64,000 bases of DNA from Pleodorina starrii. Lineage: Eukaryota; Chlorophyta; Chlorophyceae; Chlamydomonadales; Volvocaceae. The notes beneath the pieces are model-generated. The model saw only the letters and a program-made list of their open reading frames with translations. It was not told where the DNA came from and searched no databases. The position numbers and the translations under genes were made by a program. Shown here in pieces: positions 47,001-57,755 of this stretch (the stretch's first letter is position 1; the number at the start of each line of letters is the position of its first letter). Location of the stretch: NCBI GenBank assembly GCA_030267565.1, contig BRXU01000003.1:7615001-7679000 (forward strand). The letters are read 5' to 3'.

Positions 47001-50000
47001 GGCCTGGCCCTCAGCTTGGCCTTTGGGCGGGGGATTGCACTCAACCCTACGTCTCCCTCGGACCCCGGCCCCCCTCCCCTTCTTCCGGGGCCTGCAGGTT
47101 GAGACCCGCGAGGCGGCCCTGCGCGCCAAGGCCTCCCTGGAGCGAGCTCTGCGGGTGGCCACCGAGTACAGTGACATGGTGGCGGAGGTGTACGGCGGCT
47201 CGGCGGCGGCGCTGGGCCGGGCGCTGGGGCTGCCGGAGCACATGGGGGCCGTCTTTGCGGGTGAGGCGAGCTAGGGGGGAAGGTGGGGTGGGGTGGGGAG
47301 GAAGAGGTTGAGTAGAGCAGTTAGGGTGAGGTAAAGGGGGGGCGGAAAGAGGGGAGGAAGTCCCCCGGTGTGCTGTGGGTGTGTATGGGGCGTAACCGAC
47401 GGCGCGAGGGGAGCAGCGGTTGCATACGCGGCCCTCGTGCGTGCCGTCCTGAACACATGTGGGGCATGTAGGGCATCCTACCAGTACGTCGCGTTCCTGC
47501 GTGCGTTCCTCTTTGCGGTATCGTTTTCACCCCCCCCTCCCGTCCCCCTGCTCTTTACCCCCTCTGCTGCAGAGGCGGAGGTGCGAGCCAGTATGGCCTT
47601 CCAGGTGTCCAAGCTGGCCGCCATGCTGGCCCGGGCGCTGAGGACGGCGGCGGGGCAGGAGCCCTGGGACGTGCTCGTGCCGGGTGAGTGAGTGAGCGAG
47701 CGAGCGAACAAGGCGGTGCCAGGCCATTGAAGACTGGCTGAGGCTTGGACGGAGGAGACTGAGACGCCCAGGTCCCGCCCAGGACCAGGCCCGGGCCGCA
47801 TCAGGGTGGTGCCGAATGCGATGCGGTGTCTCCCCCCTACCTCGTTTTTCTTTTGCAGACAGGAAGGACTTTTCTGATTTGACACCGTTTACGGGCTCCG
47901 GCCTATACGTGGATAACCCCCCCCGTGTGGTCCCGCACACTCATCAGGCGAGGCGACGGGCGTGCTGCGGGAGGCGGCGCAGCTGGATGCTGAGGCGCTG
48001 CGGGGCCCGGCACCGGGCGGCGAGGAGGGCGTGGTGCTGGTGGTGCGCCGGGCGGATGGCGACGAGGAGCTGGGGCCGCTGGGTCCCCGACTGCGCGGTG
48101 TGGTGCTGCTGCAGGAGCTGCCGCACCTGAGCCACCTGGGGGTACGGGCCAGGCAGGACCGGGTGAGCGCAGGGCTTGGGCTGGGGGCGGGCACGTGTGC
48201 GTGTGTATGGGGGGATGGGATGCAAGGTGAGAAGGGACTGCAGCGAGGGTTGGGCGGGGCGGGTGGACACTGGGGTCAGATCACCCGCTTTCCCCAATGC
48301 TCGCGCCTCTTCCCGTCCCCTTCTCCTTCCCTTCCCCTCACGTCCCTCCCGTTCCATCTTGTCCCGTCCCGCCGGCCCCCACCGGCCCCCGGCCAGGTCA
48401 CCTTCGTTACCTGCGACGATGAGGACACGGTGTCCCGCGTGCTGCGCCCGCTCATGGGCCGCCGCGTCACCCTCAGCGCCGCCGGCGACAGCACCGTCAC
48501 CGTCCGGGAAGCCTCCGGCCCCGTCGCCTCCTCCTCCTCCTCCTCGCCGTCTGCCGCGCCGGCGCAGAGCTCGGCGGCCGCGGCTTCGGCGGCCGCGCCC
48601 GACGGCGCCGCGGCGGCGGCCGTCGCCGCCGCCGCCAAAGCCGGCCGCTGGGGCGACGTGGTGGTGCCCCTGGAGCGCGCCGTCGCCGCTACCTGCGGCT
48701 CCAAGTCCGCCAAATGCGCGGCGCTGTCGTCCCTGGCGACGGCGTCGGGCGGTCTGTTCTCGGCGCCTCGCGGCGCGGTGCTGCCGTTCGGCTGCCTGGA
48801 GGCGGCGGTGGCGGCGGCGGGGCGGGGTGCGGAGTACGGCGCGCTGCTGGCGCGGCTGGATGACCCGCGGGTCGGCGGGGAGGAGCTGGAGGCGGCGTGC
48901 GGGGAGATGCGCGCGCTGGTGGAGGGGCTGGAGGTGCCGGCTGGGATGGTGCAGCAGGTACGGGTTTAGGGGAGCGTATCCCACTCTACACGTCTGCTGG
49001 TAGCCGTTCTTGGTCTTTTGTTCCTGGTCTTGTCTTGGCTACCGGTATATTCATTTTGACGTCATGGTTGTCCAGGGATGGAGGGGGCTGCTTGCTGCGA
49101 TCAGGTCAGCGACCCGCTCAACGGCACTTTCAAAGAAACCCAGCAGTGTCACTGCCACCTCACTGCCTCTTGTGCTACTCCCCAGGCGGTTGCGGCGATC
49201 ACGGCGTCCTCTGCGGCGCCGGCCCAGTCTCAGCTCCAGGGGGGGCCGCGGCTGTTGGCGGTCCGCTCCAGCGCCAACGTGGAGGACCTGGCGGGAATGT
49301 CGGCGGCGGGACTGTACGACAGTGTCGTCGGCGTGCCGGCCGACGACGCGGCGGCGGTGGCGGCGGCGGTGGGGGAGGTGTGGGCGTCGCTGTACACGCG
49401 CCGGGCGGTGCTCAGCCGGAGGTGCGCGAGGACAGAGCTTCGGGTTTTGGGGTTTTGGGGTTTCTCTGCCAGCTACCATTCCCCCTCCACCTCCACGCCC
49501 ACCTCCTCCTCCTCGACCTGCCCAACACATTGCCCGCGCCGTGCTTTGCTCCCTCCCGCCTCCCCTTTCCTCGCGATTGCGGGGCGAGGGAGCAAGACCG
49601 AACTGAAGCAAGAGGTTCCTCCTTTCCCCTCACGCCCCCTTCGTCCCTTTGCTGCGGTTTTTTCCTATTTTTCCAACCTTTCCCCCCCCCCCGCCCCCCG
49701 CCCCCCGTCTCCCTGCCCCCGTTGGGCGCCTCCAGATCCGCCGGCGTGCCCCAGTCTTCCGCCCGAATGGCCGTACTTCTGATGGAGGCGGTGGCGCCCG
49801 ACCTGTCGTTCGTGCTGCACACCGCCCGACCGCGGGACGGCAACCGGGACGTGCTGCTTGCCGAGGTGGCGGCGGGGCAGGGCGAGACGCTGGCGTCGGG
49901 TGAGAGCGGGGTGGGGCGAGCATGCCGATGCCTTGTGTGGCACTGGCACATGACATGACATGGGGTGTGGGGTTTTTTGATGGCGGGGAGGTGCTACGGG

Positions 50001-51098
50001 GTCTGGCCGGAACTTGGAGAGGGAGGAGAAGGGCTAAATGGTGGATGGGTGGCTGGGTGGATGGGGCGGCCCTGCGCGCCCTCATCCAGAAGTGGGTATG
50101 AAGCAATCCGCACATGTGCGACACATCGCCCATGTTACGGCATTCCGTTGACCTCTCCGTTGCCTGCCCAGGCACCCGCGGCACCCCCTGGCGCTTCGAG
50201 GTGGCCAAAACAGGCAACGGCGCCATCACCACACTGGCCTTCGCCAACTTCTCGACCGCACTTGTGCTGCCGGCAAAGGGTGAGGGGCGGCGGACGCGGG
50301 TGGCCGCGGGTGGTGGTAGCCGGAGGGGGGGCCGGGGGCGGGGACAGCCAAATGAGGGGCGTTGGTCCGGGGTCCGAGGAGAGGCAGCCGACAGCCGCGG
50401 ATGGAGGGATGGAGAGGAAACACGCTAACAAGGTGAAGAAAGTGCAAGCCGGAGATTTGGAATCAGCTTTGCGTCTATGTGTGCGTGTGTGTGTGCGCGC
50501 GTGCGTGTGTTTTTGAGCAGGCGAGGCAGAGTTTTCCAAGGGCCGTGGAGGCTAGCCGTTATACTTCTGGCCGGACAACTTCTTTTGCCACGAGACGCTG
50601 CGTCGCCAGCACACCATGTGCGGCTCCGTCCCGTAGCACGCTACCGACCCCGTTCCTGTGCGAAGCCCCCGGCAGCATCGTGGGGTCTGCCCCTGGTCGT
50701 TCCTCTCATCCCCTCGCGATACAATGCCTCGACACTTTGCACCCTAACGAAAACCCGGCTGGGACTGATGCTCGCCAGGGAAGCCCGTCGCGTCGTTCGC
50801 GTCGTACGGCAGCGGCGCCGCGGCGGCGGCGGCGGCTGGCAACGGCAATGGCGCCGGCGCCAGCGACGGCAATGGCGCCCGCCGCAGCGTGGCGCTGGTG
50901 GAGCGGGAGGTGGACTACGGCTCCCAGCGGATGAGCGCCGACGGCGACTGGCGGCAGGCGACTGTACGGCAGATGGCGGCGGCGGGGTCGTACATCGAGA
51001 AGGCTATGGACGGGGTTCCGCAGGACATCGAGGGCGGCGTGGTGGTGGGGCCGGACGGCGGACTGGCGCTCCACATCTTCCAGACACGGCCGCAGTAG
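41088..51098 (+). CDS. PWD1: Phosphoglucan water dikinase (PWD/GWD3)
   Basis: 22 coding exons in phase, 1254 aa: 41088-41210, 41275-41319, 41454-41603, 41718-41783, 42252-42428, 42912-43000, 43342-43533, 43822-44013, 44449-44641, 44803-44848, 45231-45362, 45455-45615, 45922-46080, 46382-46543, 47098-47260, 47573-47683, 47948-48162, 48397-48957, 49186-49421, 49736-49899, 50172-50279, 50779-51098. Residues 1-41 resemble a transit peptide. A CBM20 starch-binding domain follows ([20 protein letters not shown]). The dikinase core has [20 protein letters not shown], the phosphohistidine region [13 protein letters not shown] (about 778-790) and the nucleotide-binding region [20 protein letters not shown]. 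The C-terminus is [12 protein letters not shown]. The enzyme transfers the beta-phosphate of ATP through His to C3 of glucosyl units in starch already phosphorylated by GWD, enabling degradation. The order CBM20 then dikinase distinguishes PWD from GWD1. TGTAA lies at 51391-51395. Confidence 0.95.
45105..45225 (+). repeat. (CCACCA)n intronic tract in PWD1
   Basis: Long CCACCACCA/CTCCCACCA tract in the 3' part of intron 10, running into the polypyrimidine CCCCCCCCTCAG acceptor at 45230. Confidence 0.8.
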
Positions 51099-51390
51099 GA
51101 GCAAGACACCGGGTCTCCGGGTGGCGTCTTCCGCCTCCATTTCCCGCTTTTTTTCCGGGGAGAGGCGGGGGAAAGGCCTCATTGCGAAAGGCAGGCACGA
51201 GAAAGAAGGATGACGTGGCGGCGCCACGGGGTTTCGAGCCGGCGGCGGCGGCGGCGTGCGTGCATCGGGGATCGTGGTGGAGGTGGTGGAAGGCTGCCGG
51301 TCGCTGCTGAAGAGATGGCGGGGCCCGCGGGGAGAACCAGTCAGCAAATCGAAGGACCGGGTGGGGCTAGTGAACCGCGTGTGCAAGCCG

Positions 51391-51395
51391 TGTAA
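51391..51395 (+). terminator. TGTAA polyadenylation signal of PWD1
   Basis: TGTAA is the usual poly(A) signal of Chlamydomonas. This one lies 293 bases after the PWD1 stop codon. Confidence 0.55.
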
Positions 51396-53195
51396 GCTGG
51401 CGAGGGCCGCACCTTTGTAGAAGAAAGAGTCAGCCAGCACGGAAGAGTCCATCATCATCGTTCATCGTCGCAAAAAAGTCGTTCGAGCTCTCGGGAAGTT
51501 CCAGGTGCACATATCTAAATCGCCGGCGCTGTGTTTTTTATGCAGAGGCTTGTGATAGTAGGCGTGGACTCCTGCGTTGTGATCCGGTGAAGACCGGTCC
51601 GGTACACCACCAACGCCCGGTCGGGTCCTGCAGTGCTCCTCCACGCTCGCGCGTGCGCCGCCCTCTTTGACCTTGCGGGAACGCGCGACACGTGCCCTCG
51701 CACGGCAGGGGGTGGGCCGGGGCGCTCGTGCGCACAGGGCGCTGCCGCTTCGGCGCCGCTTGCGATGGCGCGTGCCGGCCCCCACACTGCCCGATGAGGC
51801 TGCTGGTAATTTGTAATACTGAAGCTCCTCCCCCCCCTAGGGGGATCCGGAACACACATTCAACGTGTTTCGGGCGCTAACTGCGCTCAGACTCGCAAAC
51901 TGCAGTTGCCCCACACCTCGAGTCGCGATCATATGCATAATATCTGCACTCCGGACGGTGTGGTCATGGGGCGATGAGTGTGGGTGTGACGAAGAGAGAG
52001 AGGCGTGATCGCTGTGGATGTCCTGTAGTGTTTTTGACCGTTGGCCTACGAAAGCTGACGGCCATAACTCCGCGTCTTGCCTGCTGCTCTCTCGCTGCCT
52101 CCGAAACATGAGGCCCAGCAGTCGTGCGTCGTACATTCATCCAAAGACTCATATAGAGATCCTGTGACATCAAAAATACATGCAGGTACCTCCAAGGCTG
52201 TCCAGCGCGCGATGCAGCAAGAACCTAGTACCTTATTTTTCCTATGGGAGCGCCTCAGAGGCTATCTGCCGGCCGCCTACCTTTGTGTCATTACTGTTCG
52301 ATTTCTTCTCGGACTGGCTATATCAATTCGCCAAAGCAGATAGCAAAGAGGATCGAGTAGGTGCGCCGCTGCCCTCCATACATATCAGGTGAGTCCGTCG
52401 GCTGGTCGGTGGGCGAGGTGGGCGCTGATGGAGCCGCCCCTGCGAGCCACGCCGCGCATCTCCTCAAAGGGCAGGGTTCTTTGTAGCTGGACTCGCCCCG
52501 CGCGCGCAGCATGGTAGGTTAGGACTTTGGATTGCATCAATGTGAGGTTGGAGAGCAAGCCAGCCAGCCAGCCTGACAATGGCGCAAATTCAAAAACGAG
52601 TTCCTTTGCAGCCCAGTCGTGGAAAGCGGGGGGAGTCGACGGAGGGCCTCCCGCCGCGGGAGGGTGGGGGCGGGCGCCGCCCGCACTGCGGGCCGCCGCT
52701 CGACGGGGAATGAATGGGGGTTAACAGCCTGCGAGTCAAAGCGCACAGCACACGCTGTGCGCTTTGTGTTTGTTATGCGCCTAGCAGTCTTAACTTTGGG
52801 GTCTGCCCCAGCGTTTCAGTGCGCGGTTGTTTCGTAAGGCTTTCTCTGCTGGAAGGGCGCGCCGACAGCGGTTTTTTGGTCTGTGATATTCATAAGGGGT
52901 GCACTGGGCTGGCTCTTTCTATGAGTACGTGTTCCTTACCCTGTATGCTGATGGGCAATGGTGCCTGGGGTTGCCCTGAGTTTGGCTGTTCCCGGGTCGT
53001 GTCTCGGGTCGCTTGGGCCGTTCCCCTGGGGTGCTCCGGGGTCGAATTTCGGGTATCCGTTACACGTGCAGTGTCTCGGCGACCATGTAACGGAAAACTA
53101 TTTTGCGTAACCGTTTGGTATTAACGAGTTTCGGGGCATTGAGAATTGGATACCTGTAGCGATCATTCTGAATTCGGGTGAGGGTAATCCTATGG

Positions 53196-53279
53196 CCGGT
53201 CGGAAGAATCCTAGACCTCGGTCGGAAGAATCCTAACCCCGGCGGAAGAATCCTAACCTCGGTCGGGAGAATCCTTTCA
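53196..53279 (+). repeat. About 20-bp tandem repeat
   Basis: Four to five imperfect units of CGGTCGGAAGAATCCTAACC, differing by single substitutions and short deletions. Confidence 0.8.
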
Positions 53280-53980
53280 ACTGGCGTCGGCGTATATGTT
53301 TTCCTAAGTTCGTTTACTCGATCTAAAAGCCAAAGATTTGTATTGGAGGAGCTTGACGGTTCCCAGCTGGGACTTATTTAGTTGACAGTTGCGGTTGTCG
53401 CGCTTCCGTTGCAACCAGTTGCAACCAAGCAAGATCCAACTCAGCCCAGCCACCCACTTCAAGCCCCAGCACCCAAATTGCAAGCAACGGCCCATCAATG
53501 TCGGCATGCGGTCCTAAAAGCCACCCCATCAAGAGCGTCGCTATCCTCACGAAAGGAGATCGACCCCCCCAAAAGTGTAGAGGGCGGGAGCAAAAACTCA
53601 TGCCAAGCCAAGGGTGGTAGTTAGCTACCAAAACTGTAAGGCGATTAACCCCAGTTGTGGGCTCGCTCCAAGCCCAATCTTTTCAGGCCCAAAGCGGATC
53701 GTCGTGACGTACAAAAACCGCAGTGGACATCTGCGGTGGACATCCACCCGGACCGTAACGACTTCTTCCGCAAGTTCATCGCCAGCACGGCTGTCATGTT
53801 ACAGCACCATGTACAATGAGGATGCCTTGTTGCAGGAAATCCATGTTACGAGCCATTGGTTCGCTTGAGCTTGCACCAAGCTACAAGCATCCAGCAGCAA
53901 CATTATATAATGAAGTTGCCATTCTTTGCACTGCCAACAGATTTACCTGTCCAGAAAATCCATGTTACGAGCCGTTGTTG

Positions 53981-54342
53981 AAGTCAGCAAAGCGCCCGGC
54001 CCCTCCATGGGCCGTATTGACTGCTTCGACTTCTCTTCGTATATGAGTGTTGCTCACTCACAACAATACGCGCCCATGGACGGGGCGTGGCCGCTTTTTA
54101 CTGACTTTAACAGGTTATGAGCCCGATCGCATGTGGCGCGGGCTGACGAGAGGTCGCCGGTTCGATTTCCCGCTGGCTGTTGACCAGGGTGGGAGCCGGG
54201 ACGAGGCAGCCTGGGGAGAACGTGAGGACTTATGGAGTGATCGCCACGGGGGAGTGTTGTGAGTGAGCAAACACTCATATCCGAAGAGAAGTCGAAGCAT
54301 TCATTTCAGGCCCATGGAGGGGCGCGGGCGCTTTACTGACTT
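53981..54342. repeat. Large inverted repeat (foldback 1)
   Basis: The left arm 53981-54065 is close to the reverse complement of 54255-54342, including CTTCGACTTCTCTTCG and TGCTCACTCACAACA, with a spacer of about 190 bases. The beginning of the left arm is also inverted at 54071-54107 (CATGG...CTTTTTACTGACTT), so the structure is nested. The spacer holds GGTTCGATTTC, a pol III B-box-like sequence, but no credible tRNA. Confidence 0.75.
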
Positions 54343-54462
54343 TAACAGGCCGTTGGTTCGCTCCAGCTTGCACCAAGCTACAAGCATGCGAGATTTGTTC
54401 AGTCACAATGGCCTATACCGTCTTATGTCTTCAGACGGATGCTGAACCTAACTGCGTGTGTA

Positions 54463-54766
54463 TATTATGGCGAATTTCAATTCCAATGTCCGATTTTGCG
54501 CTGTCCTTGGAAGCTGGTGGAAGTGCAAAGTGAAAGTGCGAAAGTGGGTTCTGGAGCGGGGTCCTCACACCAGCTCACGCCTCCAAATCTTTGCTGGTAG
54601 AAAGCAGGCACTTTGCTTGATCAGCTGCTGAAAAGCGGGAGGCGTGAGGACCGCGCCTTGCGCCAATCCGCCGCTCCAGAACCCACTTTCGCACTTTCAC
54701 TTTGCACCTCCACCAGCTTCCAAGGACAGCGCAAAATCGGACATTGGAATTGAAATCCGCTATAAT
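54463..54766. repeat. Near-perfect 96-bp inverted repeat (foldback 2)
   Basis: Arms 54463-54559 and 54671-54766 are reverse complements with about three mismatches over 96 positions, separated by 111 bases. Inside the spacer GGTCCTCAC...CACGCCTCC (from 54559) pairs partly with GGAGGCGTGAGGACC (54640-54654). No coding capacity. Transcribed, it would form one very long hairpin, like Chlamydomonas small-RNA precursors. Alternatively it is a foldback/MITE-type element. Confidence 0.85.
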
Positions 54767-55164
54767 GTTTGTCTCGATGTAAAGCTGCACAAGCATCTGT
54801 AGGCGACTGCTAAGGGGAGTTGCACCAATACTCCAGGAGGGTCGACTTTGAGTGGCCCACCCCACTTGCGTCAGCCGAGATTTGGTTAACAGATACTTTA
54901 GGTAAGCGCTTAAGTGTATACTTTTTGCAGCAGCGTGTCGGCATAGCTTCGTTGCTCGAGCTCGAGCTTCGTTTCCTTCCTTACCAGCTGAGACACTTAC
55001 ATTGCTGCTTTCTGTTGGACTTTTTACGGGTCCTTCAGCTGTGAAAGCTTAAAACCGCGGTGAAAAGGTGAGAGCCAGGCAGGCGGACTCTGCCCTGTCG
55101 CCTCTTGCTGTGGTTGAGGCTTCCTAGAACTTAATCCTGCATTGCTTTCCTATTGTAAATGTAG

Positions 55165-55548
55165 ATGTTCTTCAACCGGCAGCAGACCCTGGCCCCGGCC
55201 CCCGCCCCGGCCCCGGCCCCGGCCCCGGCCTCGGCCTCGGCCCCGGCCCCGGCCCCGGCCCCGGCCCCGGCCCCGGCCCCGGCCCCGACTTCGGCGTTTA
55301 AGCGCTATTTCATGGAGCCAATCATGGACATCGGGGAGTTTGCTGAGAAATCTCTCGCTGTAGGCGCTCTGTGCGGTATTCCCATCAAAGTCCTCCTGGA
55401 CCACGAGGGTATGAAGAAGGACATAAGCGGAATGAAGAAGGACATGAGCGGAATGAAAGCTCAGATAGACAGGCTTGTGTCGGTAACGACAGCGATGTCT
55501 GAGACGCTCGTAAAGCTAGAGAAGCGTTCCACCGAGGGCGGGGAGTAG
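55165..55548 (+). CDS. Possible small Ala-Pro repeat / coiled-coil protein, 127 aa
   Basis: The frame MFFNRQQTLAPAPAP runs through a (GCCCCG)n tract giving about 15 Ala-Pro pairs. It continues into non-repetitive sequence FKRYFMEPIMDIGEFAEKSL and LAVGALCGIPIKVLLDHEGM, then heptads GMKKDIS, GMKKDMS, GMKAQID and a hydrophobic coil. The heptads come from 21-bp tandem DNA repeats. I know no family. The organised C-terminal half argues for a real protein, possibly a multicopy repeat-borne ORF, but the gene lies in a repeat-rich island and no introns or poly(A) signal confirm it. Confidence 0.4.
   Translation: MFFNRQQTLAPAPAPAPAPAPASASAPAPAPAPAPAPAPAPTSAFKRYFMEPIMDIGEFAEKSLAVGALCGIPIKVLLDHEGMKKDISGMKKDMSGMKAQIDRLVSVTTAMSETLVKLEKRSTEGGE
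55195..55290 (+). repeat. (CCGGCC)n minisatellite
   Basis: About 16 hexamer units of CCGGCC type, in frame within the small ORF and coding Ala-Pro. Confidence 0.9.
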
Positions 55549-57135
55549 TGTGGCCTCCGCTGAACGGACTCCGACAGCACAGCTGCCCTGCCTTCGCGTT
55601 GGAAAGATTGTCGGTCGGTCCAATTGGCCTGCAACATCGCCCGGCTGCCTTGTAGTGTGGAGGTGCCGTAGGGTGGCGGCTGTGGCGACGATGACGGATT
55701 CAACGAGGAAGGGCGACTGGGGCCGGCGCTGGGTTGCGACGACACGCGGCAGCACTGCGGCGGCCGGTGAGGCCCTGTCTCTGTCTTAGGTCGGCAGCCG
55801 CGACCGCCGCGATGGACATCGTCCGGTGGTGGTCCGGCGGACTCGCTCGGTGCTGAGTCGGGGGACGCTGTGAGGCTGTCCTGGCGAGAACCGACGGAAT
55901 GGGTCGATGAGTGACATTTTCTCCTTAGTCGGCAAATTGCGCAAATTATGGGGTAATTCTAAGACCGTTAATTACCTAGAATGGGGGGTGGGTAAACTGT
56001 GCGGCCGAAGGCCGCGAAACTCTGTAAGTTACGGCGTATAAAAGCCAATTTCGGGGCAAGATCACGTTGGAAGGATATTTTGTTACCAGCCTGAACTTCC
56101 TTACAAGTAGGTATACGATCAGAAAGAAGGAATCAAGGCGAATTCACTGGCGGGCCCGGGGAACGCCCGGCAGTGAAACCGGCGATGTAATGCTTGGGCG
56201 GAGCAAAGGCTACTCGAGATGCTGTGTGACGCCTTTCTTAGGCTTTATGCTAGCCGATTGTACGGCACCTGTGACCTCGGCGTTCCACTACCCCAGTGAG
56301 TACCCTCAGCCTTCCCGGTTTTGGGCTTGAGCCGCGGCAGCGAGTGTCTGATACAGTGGTGCGTGATCCGTTTGGGTCCACTGCGAAACGGTTTAAAATA
56401 CAAAGAGGAGACACACTGGCCTGGAAATTAAGCGGGGATTCACATGTGTGTTGTTTGAGCGTGGAGAGGGCCCTCTTCGGAAACCTGAGTCACTAAAGCA
56501 GGCACCCACCAGCGAACCAGTGAGGTGGAATACCGCCCGCCACCGCTCACCCGCCACACAAACTGCAAAACCCGCTAAACGGCCGGTAGGACTCAGTTGT
56601 GCGTTCCCGAAACCAAACATTAGTCTTTCAGGCTCCGTAAATTCACAGCAACGCATTTAAAGGGCAAAATTAATTACAGAGGAGCTGGATAACAGCTACT
56701 AAGTGCGACTTAAAGGGCGCTTCAAATCGCTGGAGTGGCACTTGGTTTTGACGCACGCGTTTGGGGCACATTTCTCGGACGGCGCCTTTAAACCCAAATG
56801 TATTTGCATATCATGTATTTTATAAAACAAAAATATAATTTGTTTGCAGATGGGCCGCTGGTTGAGAGTTCTCTGTTTCGGTTTTGGGCGCAACTGACGT
56901 GATTGTACGATTTGCCCTGAAGTGCTCTTGGGTGCTTCTTGCCCCACACGTTTCAAGTAATACATGAATATTATCGCCAGAAATCTTATCCAAGCCTGAT
57001 CCTTTATCAACAGCACCTCTTTTGTCGCAAAGTAAGCAAGTCCTTCTTGCCCTCCCATACCCTTTGTTCTCCGCGTTACTTGCACGCAAAGCAATCTTCG
57101 TATCTTAGCCGCTGACGTGATACAATCACACAGAC

Positions 57136-57309
57136 ATGGAGGCAATTATTCGCAAGAGTGCCGAGTCGCTGTACGCGACCTTGGCCCGAATCAGCCTTGA
57201 CGGGCGTGGCCTGAAGAAACCTGCAGACAAAGCTAATGGCTTTGCAATCGGTGGAAGACGCGGTCAAGACATGCGGCTTCGTCGTCACCCTAATCGACGA
57301 GCACCGTGA
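57136..57309 (+). other. Overlapping upstream ORF
   Basis: A 57-codon frame (MEAIIRKSAESLYATLARIS onward) starts 100 bases before, and overlaps, the chosen start of the coiled-coil gene in another frame. It may be a regulatory upstream ORF, or the transcript may start downstream of it. Confidence 0.4.
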
Positions 57310-57724
57310 CGAGCTGGAGGTACGCCTAGCGAGGAATTTGCCACGAACTTTCTTACCTTGTCTAAAAGCCCTCCGTATGATACCAGTATGTTAAGAGGCC
57401 CGGCATCTTCAGCCGAGCAGGAGTCGCTGTACCCGCCGTGCGCGCTGTTAGCCCTTCCATTTTTGGGTGCTCACGCGTCCTTCCCGACCCCTTGCCCCCG
57501 CCTTCTCTCCCGCGCAGGCCTGCAACCAGTTCACCCGCGGCTTGGCGGCAAAGCTACTCGAGGAGGGCCAAGAGCTGAGCAGCGCAAAGGACACCATTGC
57601 CGCCCTGCAGCAGCAAGTGGCCTCCCTGGAGCTGCAGCTGCTCTCAACCTCCCAGGTGCCACCTCAGCAGCAGCCCACCGCCGCCGAGAGGCCCACCACC
57701 TCGGAGCCCTCCTGCCAGCAACAT

Positions 57725-57755
<31 letters not shown>

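Larger units (their letters stand above)
51396..57235. other. Gene-poor, repeat-rich island
   Basis: About 5.8 kb of lower GC content between PWD1 and the coiled-coil gene. It holds a 20-bp tandem repeat (53196-53279), two large inverted repeats (53981-54342 and 54463-54766), related direct repeats carrying AATCCATGTTACGAGCC and GCTTGCACCAAGCTACAAGCAT (53832-53890, 53955-53975, 54360-54387), an Ala-Pro coding minisatellite (55165 onward), and hairpins at 56010-56025 (GCGGCCGAAGGCCGC) and 56139-56173. The only possible gene is the small ORF at 55165. Confidence 0.6.

Noticed and set aside
52077..52837. Possible spliced gene with a perfect CAG/GTGAGT donor at 52388 and a CAG acceptor near 52610
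   Set aside because: The encoded stretches resemble nothing known, two frames are equally plausible and no start or further exon fits. The donor-like site alone is not enough.
53196..53279. CRISPR-like array
   Set aside because: Units are contiguous without unique spacers and the genome is eukaryotic.
54120..54200. tRNA gene
   Set aside because: Only a B-box-like GGTTCGA is present. No acceptor stem or cloverleaf can be drawn.
57136..57309. MEAIIRKSAESL frame as exon 1 of the coiled-coil gene
   Set aside because: It stops before the donor at 57320. The frame from 57236 reads through the donor and joins exon 2 in phase.
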